Below the pieces are notes generated by a model. It had not been told where the DNA came from, did no database searches, and worked only from the letters and a program-made list of their open reading frames with translations. A stretch of 9,089 nt of DNA from an uncultured Eubacteriales bacterium. Lineage in GTDB: Bacteria; Bacillota; Clostridia; Peptostreptococcales; Anaerovoracaceae. Position numbers and translations under genes: made by a program. The stretch spans positions 1 through 9,089 of the forward strand of contig CAJUEB010000093.1 of the NCBI GenBank assembly GCA_910585135.1, given 5' to 3'. Within the stretch, counting starts at the first letter, position 1. Each line of letters starts with the position of its first letter. Positions 5,389-9,089 of this stretch are shown here, piece by piece.

Positions 5389-5534
5389 CTTATGTAGCGG
5401 GAATGCTTTTGATATCGCTGGCCGCCTATGGCGTCGTTCTGGTCAATCGGAAGAACAAACAGGAGGCGTTGACGTTAGGCGCTACAGTCTTTGTGGTCAT
5501 CGCGGTTTTGGGAATCATTAAATGGTTTCTTTAA
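5376..5534 (+). CDS. 52-residue two-helix membrane protein
   Basis: The ATG at 5376 follows AAAGGAG (5361-5367) with 8-base spacing. The protein is MYGLAYVAGM..., with a first hydrophobic helix at about 2-22, a basic turn 'NRKNKQEA' (about 24-31), and a second helix at about 32-51, ending KWFL. The hairpin topology, with the positive turn probably cytoplasmic, is typical of small stress or regulatory membrane proteins, but I do not recognise the family. The gene is 97 bp behind the metallophosphoesterase with no terminator between them, so it is probably the last gene of that operon. An upstream in-frame ATG (5331) would add 15 non-hydrophobic residues but has poor spacing to its AGGAGG. Confidence 0.65.
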   Translation: MYGLAYVAGMLLISLAAYGVVLVNRKNKQEALTLGATVFVVIAVLGIIKWFL

Positions 5535-5587
5535 TTTTTATGGATAGGAACTATCATCTTTGATTTCATCTTGTTTATCGTTTTTCG

Positions 5588-5655
5588 GGAATCGGTTTCT
5601 TGCTGCTTCCGATTGCTTCGGCTCGTTTCGACTTCTTTTAGCTCGCTTCGATTCC
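5588..5655. repeat. Inverted and 20-bp-period direct repeats
   Basis: GGAATCG (5588-5594) and CGATTCC (5649-5655) are perfect inverted repeats enclosing a second pair, AATCGG (5590-5595) and CCGATT (5609-5614). Within the segment GCTCGTTTCGACTTC (5621-5635) and GCTCGCTTCGATTCC (5641-5655) match at 12 of 15 positions with a 20-bp period. The mutually exclusive stems could form alternative RNA structures in the operon trailer. Confidence 0.45.
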
Positions 5656-5712
5656 ATCACGGCCGCAATTTCTTGTTGCCGATTCTCTTCATTTTTCAAA
5701 AAATTACTTTTT

Positions 5713-5745
5713 CAGAGAAAATCAAGGCATTTTCTCTGTTTTTTT
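5713..5745 (+). terminator. Strong intrinsic terminator after the hydrolase operon
   Basis: CAGAGAAAAT (5713-5722) pairs perfectly with ATTTTCTCTG (5729-5738) around the loop CAAGGC and is followed by seven T residues. It lies 178 bp after the 52-residue gene and is the clearest terminator in the window. Confidence 0.85.
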
Positions 5746-5805
5746 GTGTGTAAGCGGACGATTTTTTTCGTGTTTCTCTTGATTCATCTCATTTTCTTTG
5801 AAATA

Positions 5806-5831
5806 AGAGAAAAATCAAAGCGTTTTTCTCT
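5806..5831. repeat. Second hairpin similar to the terminator stem
   Basis: AGAGAAAAA (5806-5814) pairs perfectly with TTTTTCTCT (5823-5831) around TCAAAGCG. Stem and loop resemble the terminator 92 bp upstream (loop TCAAGGC-like). It is followed by ATCAATCTCTTTTTT, then another AAGAGA arm at 5856-5861. It may be a duplicated terminator or part of a small palindromic repeat family. Confidence 0.5.
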
Positions 5832-5930
5832 ATCAATCTCTTTTTTAAAAAATATAAGAGAAACGCTCCTGCCGTAATGTGTTTTTTGCCCATTTTTCCA
5901 TCGGATCATATCTTGAATTCTCTTAAAATA

Positions 5931-5958
5931 ACGATTTCTGTATTTTTCAGAGAATCGT
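5931..5958. repeat. Bulged hairpin
   Basis: ACGATT-TCTG (5931-5940) pairs with CAGAGAATCGT (5948-5958) with one bulged base and a 7-base T-rich loop. No T-run follows. It again uses the AGAGAA/TTCTCT-like bases seen in the two upstream hairpins. Confidence 0.4.
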
Positions 5959-5969
5959 CGATTGAGGCG

Positions 5970-6079
5970 AGCCTGCCATTTGGAAAGCTTGAGCGGTTTA
6001 AACGTGCCATTGATTTGGATTCATGAGCGGCTGGGGCGGTTTTATGGTTTTGAACCGTCAGCGGTTTGAAAGGCAGGCT
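5970..6079. repeat. 110-bp segment bounded by 8-bp inverted repeats
   Basis: AGCCTGCC (5970-5977) and GGCAGGCT (6072-6079) are perfect inverted ends. Inside are AGCGGTTTAAA (5992-6002) and AGCGGTTTGAA (6060-6070), 68 bp apart, and a small CGGTT/AACCG hairpin near 6038-6058. It contains no transposase and no clear target duplication. It could be a tiny non-autonomous element or simply a folded RNA. Confidence 0.3.
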
Positions 6080-6239
6080 GGCCTGAACGCCGATTATTTT
6101 TGAGCTGTTAGCAGATTAGAATGCGGCTGGCTTTGCATATCTGATGGTTTGAGCAGGTGAATATGTTGGACAGACAGGCAGCCATGATTTTTCGGAAAAT
6201 GCATAATAAATTAGTAAAAAAAGGATAAAAAAGAATATA

Positions 6240-6268
6240 TTGACAAATTAAAAGAAATGCTATATGAT
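6240..6268 (+). promoter_or_regulatory. Near-consensus sigma-A promoter of the DUF5688 gene
   Basis: TTGACA (6240-6245), 17 bp, TATGAT (6263-6268), in an A-rich setting that could act as an UP element. The start near 6275 coincides with the small palindrome TGTAA-AATA-TTACA (6274-6287), a possible operator. Confidence 0.85.
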
Positions 6269-6273
6269 AAAAA

Positions 6274-6287
6274 TGTAAAATATTACA
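6274..6287 (+). promoter_or_regulatory. Palindrome TGTAA-4-TTACA at the DUF5688 transcription start
   Basis: The 5-bp arms are perfect around AATA and overlap the predicted start site. A further TTTACAT at 6301-6307 pairs with ATGTAAA at 6273-6279. The half-site TGTAAA also forms the palindrome in the hydrolase leader (3513-3533). The region is very A/T-rich, so chance is a real alternative. Confidence 0.3.
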
Positions 6288-6320
6288 AATAAAATAAAAA
6301 TTTACATAATAAAAGGGGAT

Positions 6321-6902
6321 GTGGGTATATTGGACTTATGCAAACGAAAAGAGCAGATCGTGATGAATTTGGTCAATACGAGCCGTAACAGGGGATTGTT
6401 AAAAGCGGTACCGCATAAGGACGTGATGGATCTTTCCATTCTATATAGGGTCATTGTGAACCGCGGGAATGCTGGGATGCGCACGGTATTGGTAACGAAT
6501 GCGATGCTGGAAGAGCTGGGCCTTAGCCAAAATGAAATCAGCGTACTTGCTTATCGGAATACATTGAGGATGTTTCCCGCAAGGGTTTCCAAATTTTCCG
6601 ACCGCCTTTACATGATGACCAACAGCGCTAAGGTGCATGGTGCTACAGTTATGATTTACCGGGGGATGATAGAGGCGTTATCCAGGCGTTTAGGCGGGAA
6701 TCTCTTTGTCATTCCCAGTTCTATTCATGAAGTGATGATTGTTCCGGAAAGCAGTGTTGATTTAAGCTTTTTACGACAGGCTTTAGCAGATAACAATCGA
6801 TTTTATGTAGAAAAACAGGATGTGTTGTCTGATTGCGTGTATTTTTACAGCCAAAAAAAGAAAATGATCGGTATCGCGCATTCTTCCGCTTCATCGTTTT
6901 AG
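6321..6902 (+). CDS. DUF5688-family protein, short form lacking the usual N-terminal part
   Basis: This is a soluble protein of up to 193 residues. It matches the C-terminal core I recall for DUF5688: 'IVMNLVN..RNRGLLKAVPHKDVMDLSI' (13-40), 'TNAMLEELGLS..EISVLAYRNTLRMFP' (59-86), 'AKVHGATVMIYRGMIEAL' (103-120), 'NLFVIPSSIHEVMIVPE' (127-143) and 'DVLSDCVYFYS' (167-177). Recalled family members are longer, with a roughly 100-residue N-terminal region that is absent here; the DNA upstream is promoter-like, so the loss looks real. The start is uncertain: GTG 6321 is very close to GGGG, TTG 6330 is better spaced, and ATG 6363 is also possible. It is a monocistronic unit with a strong promoter. The function of the family is unknown. 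Confidence 0.8.
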   Translation: MGILDLCKRKEQIVMNLVNTSRNRGLLKAVPHKDVMDLSILYRVIVNRGNAGMRTVLVTNAMLEELGLSQNEISVLAYRNTLRMFPARVSKFSDRLYMMTNSAKVHGATVMIYRGMIEALSRRLGGNLFVIPSSIHEVMIVPESSVDLSFLRQALADNNRFYVEKQDVLSDCVYFYSQKKKMIGIAHSSASSF

Positions 6903-6905
6903 ACA

Positions 6906-6958
6906 GTACGTACGGATGATTTGAACTTCTCATCGTTCGAAACGTCGTCTATACGTAT
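6906..6958. repeat. 15-bp imperfect inverted repeat after the DUF5688 gene
   Basis: Bases 6906-6920 pair with 6944-6958 (TACGTA core, 14 of 15 pairs allowing G-U, one mismatch). The loop can form an inner GAAC/GTTC stem. There is no T-run, so it is a weak terminator candidate; it may be a 3' stabilising hairpin or a small palindromic repeat. Confidence 0.4.
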
Positions 6959-7007
6959 ATCAGATGCTCGGTGTTTGGGATCGCATCGGCGAACGGTTCA
7001 AAAAAAC

Positions 7008-7036
7008 TTGATAAAACAGGAAAACCATTGTAATAT
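7008..7036 (+). promoter_or_regulatory. Sigma-A promoter of the CofE-like gene
   Basis: TTGATA (7008-7013), 17 bp, TAATAT (7031-7036). The start near 7043 leaves a leader of about 38 nt before ATG 7081. Confidence 0.7.
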
Positions 7037-7080
7037 ATAGGTTGTGTTTATTGTTGATCAATACGAAGAGGTATAAAAAT

Positions 7081-8277
7081 ATGGAAAGAAAAATAGGTAC
7101 AGTGTCGAGGGGAATCCGTTGCCCGATTATTCGCGAAGGAGATGATTTAGCGGGTATCGTGGTAGAGAGCGTACTGGATGCGGCGGCAAGCGAAGGGTTT
7201 GCGCTCCGGGACAGGGATATCATATCGGTAACGGAGTCGGTGGTCGCAAGGTCGCAGGGGAATTATGCATCGGTAGATGCGATCGCCAGGGACGTTAAGG
7301 AAAAGCTTGGCGGCGGTACGATCGGCGTGATATTCCCGATTCTTTCAAGAAACCGTTTTGCGATATGTTTAAGGGGAATTGCCAGAGGTGCGGAAAAGAT
7401 CGTGCTTATGCTCAGTTATCCGAGCGATGAGGTGGGAAATGCACTCGTAAGCTGGGATCAGATCGATGCAGCGGGAATCAATCCGTATAGCGATGTGTTG
7501 AATATCGAAAAATATCGTGCTGCGTTTGGGGAAAACCTGCATCCGTTTACAGGTGTGGATTATGTTCAGTATTACAGCGATTTGATCCGGGAAGAAGGCG
7601 CTGAAGTAGAGGTGGTTTTTGCCAATCAGCCACAGGAAATCCTTAAATATACGAAAAAAGTGCTGACCTGTGACATTCATACGCGGGAAAGAAGCAAGAG
7701 AATTCTTAAGGCGCATGGCGCAGAGCTTGTTTTTGGACTTGATGATATTATGACTGCATCGGTCGCTGGAAGCGGTTATAATGAACGGTTCGGGCTTTTA
7801 GGTTCTAACAAATCGACCGAAGCTTCCGTAAAGCTGTTTCCACGGGATTGTACAGAGCTGGTTCTTACGATCCAGAAGCAGATTCTTGATAAGACTGGAA
7901 AGCATGTTGAAGTCATGGTATATGGAGACGGCGCCTTCAAAGATCCTGTAGGGAAAATTTGGGAACTGGCTGATCCGTGCGTTGCGGTAGCGAATACGGA
8001 AGGCTTAGAAGGAACACCGAACGAATTAAAGCTGAAATATCTGGCCGACAATGATTTTAAGGATTTGAGCGGGGAAGCGTTAAAGGAGGCTATTTCCAAA
8101 CGAATCAAGGAAAAGGATGGAAGCCTTGTGGGAAAGATGGAATCACAGGGGACGACGCCGAGAAGGCTGACGGATTTGATCGGTTCTTTGTGTGACTTGA
8201 CCAGCGGTTCTGGGGATAAAGGTACGCCTGTTATCTTAATTCAGGGATATTTTGATAATTATACGACAAATAAATAA
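7081..8277 (+). CDS. Coenzyme F420-0:L-glutamate ligase family (CofE-like) protein
   Basis: This is a 398-residue cytosolic protein. The N-terminal 'LRDRDIISVTESVVARSQGNY' (42-62) matches the CofE segment that reads roughly 'dgDivvvtqkivSkaeG'. The later 'MVYGDGAFKDPVGKIWELADP' (279-299, key bases YGDGAFKDP) and 'TPRRLTDLIGSLCDLTSG' (359-376) fit the nucleotide/metal-binding half of the family. True CofE adds gamma-linked glutamate to F420-0 using GTP. This protein is longer than typical archaeal CofE (about 250 residues), and no F420 gene is near, so it probably belongs to the long Firmicutes branch with an unknown acceptor. ATG 7081 is chosen because AAGAGG (7066-7071) precedes it by 9 bases; an upstream TTG at 7042 lies at the predicted transcription start. 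The gene is monocistronic. Confidence 0.85.
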   Translation: MERKIGTVSRGIRCPIIREGDDLAGIVVESVLDAAASEGFALRDRDIISVTESVVARSQGNYASVDAIARDVKEKLGGGTIGVIFPILSRNRFAICLRGIARGAEKIVLMLSYPSDEVGNALVSWDQIDAAGINPYSDVLNIEKYRAAFGENLHPFTGVDYVQYYSDLIREEGAEVEVVFANQPQEILKYTKKVLTCDIHTRERSKRILKAHGAELVFGLDDIMTASVAGSGYNERFGLLGSNKSTEASVKLFPRDCTELVLTIQKQILDKTGKHVEVMVYGDGAFKDPVGKIWELADPCVAVANTEGLEGTPNELKLKYLADNDFKDLSGEALKEAISKRIKEKDGSLVGKMESQGTTPRRLTDLIGSLCDLTSGSGDKGTPVILIQGYFDNYTTNK

Positions 8278-8286
8278 GTTGTTTTA

Positions 8287-8313
8287 TTAAGTTTTGGCAT
8301 TTATTGCCGATAA
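8287..8313 (+). promoter_or_regulatory. Near-perfect sigma-28 (SigD/FliA) promoter
   Basis: TTAAGTTT (8287-8294), 11 bases, GCCGATAA (8306-8313). Against the enterobacterial consensus TAAAGTTT-11-GCCGATAA this matches at 15 of 16 positions with exact spacing; it also fits the Bacillus form TAAA-15-GCCGATAW. It starts 10 bp after the CofE-like gene and gives a leader of about 34 nt for the 231-residue protein. An overlapping weaker sigma-A match is TTGGCA (8294-8299), 18 bp, TATAGT (8318-8323). Confidence 0.8.
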
Positions 8314-8338
8314 AAATTATAGTGAGATTATAATTTTT
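8312..8338 (+). repeat. A/T-only hairpin directly before the ribosome binding site
   Basis: AAAAATTATA (8312-8321) and TATAATTTTT (8329-8338) pair perfectly around GTGAGAT. The right arm ends two bases before AAGGAGG (8341-8347). Only part of the left arm would be in a transcript started from the sigma-28 promoter, so it may instead be a weak terminator for read-through from the CofE-like gene. Confidence 0.45.
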
Positions 8339-8353
8339 CAAAGGAGGGATACC

Positions 8354-9049
8354 ATGGATATTAATGCTGGTATGTTTAATATTGGATCATCCTATGATGC
8401 TGCGAAAACGACAGCGTATAAGACGGGCGCAGAGGATAAAGTGCAGGATGCGAAGGATAAGGAACATGGTAAAGATAATACCATAAACAATCCCGTCAAG
8501 GATAATTCTGACCGGGTTGAATTCAGTAAAGAAACACGTGTTACGACTGAAATGACAGAGCAGGACAGGGCGGAACTGATCAGGAGCCTTAAGGCGGATC
8601 AGGAAAACCAGATGAACCGTTTCATGAATATGATGACGGGAATGTTCCAGAAGCAGGGTATCACTGGCCTTACGGCAGGAAGCGATGCATTTTGGCAGAC
8701 GATTTCCAGCGGTAATTTTACCGTGGATGCTGCAACGAAGGCAGAAGCACAGAATGCGATATCCGAAGACGGATACTGGGGCGTAAAGCAGACATCGCAG
8801 AGATTGTTTGACTTTGCGAAGGCTCTTGCAGGCGATGATGTGGACAAGATGCGTGAGATGCAGGATGCGATGTATAAGGGTTTTGAAGCGGCAGAAAAAT
8901 CCTGGGGAAAATCCCTGCCTGGTATCAGTTATCAGACAAGAGATGCTGCTGATGCACTCTTCGATGAGTATTATGCGAATGCATCAGGTGCAAGCAAGGC
9001 TGCTGCAAGTGTCAATAAAGGTTCTACGAATACGATGGCAACTGCATAA
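8354..9049 (+). CDS. Conserved soluble protein of unknown function, probably in the flagellar regulon
   Basis: This is a 231-residue protein. ATG 8354 has AAGGAGG (8341-8347) at 6 bases; longer in-frame starts lie inside the promoter. Residues 1-60 are polar and low-complexity (Asp/Lys/Asn-rich) and probably disordered, ending in 'SDRVEFSKE', similar to a short block found at the N-terminus of several flagellar proteins such as FlgM. Residues about 65-105 are helical and Met/Gln-rich. Residues about 120-205 hold the most family-like block, 'YWGVKQTSQRLFDFAKALAG' (141-160), then 'MYKGFEAAEKSWGKSLPGIS' (173-192). The tail is Ala/Ser-rich. There is no signal peptide or membrane helix. The sigma-28 promoter in front argues for a motility or late-flagellar role, perhaps secreted through the flagellar export system. 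The biochemical function is unknown. Confidence 0.85.
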   Translation: MDINAGMFNIGSSYDAAKTTAYKTGAEDKVQDAKDKEHGKDNTINNPVKDNSDRVEFSKETRVTTEMTEQDRAELIRSLKADQENQMNRFMNMMTGMFQKQGITGLTAGSDAFWQTISSGNFTVDAATKAEAQNAISEDGYWGVKQTSQRLFDFAKALAGDDVDKMREMQDAMYKGFEAAEKSWGKSLPGISYQTRDAADALFDEYYANASGASKAAASVNKGSTNTMATA

Positions 9050-9058
9050 GCGATTCAC

Positions 9059-9078
9059 TGGAGAACATAAAAGCTCCA
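9059..9078 (+). terminator. Weak hairpin after the last gene
   Basis: TGGAG (9059-9063) pairs with CTCCA (9074-9078), followed by TTTCCC. The stem is only 5 bp and the T-run is short; it is 10 bp past the stop codon at 9049. The window ends before any stronger terminator could be seen. Confidence 0.3.
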
Positions 9079-9089
9079 TTTCCCGCAGG

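Larger units (their letters stand above)
5535..6239. other. Hairpin- and repeat-dense non-coding region
   Basis: About 0.7 kb carries no supportable gene. The plus strand is T-rich at about 5560-5950, G-rich at about 5960-6170, then A-rich to the next promoter. The first part contains CGATT-type inverted and direct repeats (5588-5655), a strong terminator (5713-5745), a second similar hairpin (5806-5831), an AAGAGA/TCTCTT pair (5837-5861) and a bulged hairpin (5931-5958). The second part contains a 110-bp segment bounded by AGCCTGCC (5970-5977) and GGCAGGCT (6072-6079), with recurring GAGCGG-like motifs. Open frames here are composition artefacts. It may be a long trailer, a decayed insertion or a non-coding RNA locus. 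Confidence 0.6.

Noticed and set aside
5560..5877. 105-codon open frame with Phe/Ser/Leu-rich translation resembling a membrane protein
   Set aside because: The hydrophobic look comes from T-rich DNA; the frame crosses the strong terminator and several hairpins and lacks a ribosome binding site.

Overview
The window looks like chromosomal DNA from a motile, low-to-moderate GC Gram-positive anaerobe of the Clostridia, most likely a Lachnospiraceae relative. Supporting signs are strong AGGAGG-type ribosome binding sites before almost every gene, textbook sigma-A promoters, a DUF5688-family protein (a family I associate mainly with Lachnospiraceae), a LytTR/DUF3021 regulatory pair, and an almost perfect sigma-28 (flagellar) promoter near the right end. 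No rRNA, tRNA, CRISPR array or recognisable insertion sequence was seen.

Layout. All genes from 216 to 3287 lie on the minus strand and all genes from 3575 to 9049 on the plus strand; the switch is a divergent promoter region at 3288-3574. Minus-strand genes, left to right: a membrane-anchored XRE-type regulator (216-677), a 67-residue orphan protein (945-1148), a coupled two-gene operon of a DUF3021 membrane protein (1407-1892) and its LytTR DNA-binding partner (1903-2343), and a DUF5684-like four-helix membrane protein (2784-3287). Most units have their own sigma-A promoter, and several have a palindrome or direct repeat at that promoter. The left half therefore reads as a cluster of small, individually controlled membrane and regulatory genes.

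Plus-strand genes: a metallo-beta-lactamase-fold hydrolase with a C-terminal winged-helix domain (3575-4540), a calcineurin-like metallophosphoesterase (about 4562-5278) and a 52-residue two-helix membrane protein (5376-5534), probably one operon. About 0.8 kb of non-coding DNA (5535-6320) follows. It is packed with hairpins and short repeats, contains one strong terminator, and shifts from T-rich to G-rich to A-rich on the plus strand. Next come a short DUF5688 protein that appears to lack the N-terminal half of its family (6321-6902), a CofE-like (F420-0:glutamate ligase family) protein with no other F420 gene nearby (7081-8277), and a soluble 231-residue protein of unknown function (8354-9049). 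The last gene is preceded by a near-consensus sigma-28 promoter, which places it in the motility regulon.

The observations most worth following up are the sigma-28-driven unknown protein, the LytTR/DUF3021 pair with a 30-bp-period direct repeat at its promoter, an 11-bp inverted repeat that could hide the start codon of the XRE gene, the palindrome at the transcription start of the 67-residue orphan, and the hairpin-dense intergenic region. All family assignments come from reading the sequence and recalling families; no search was run.
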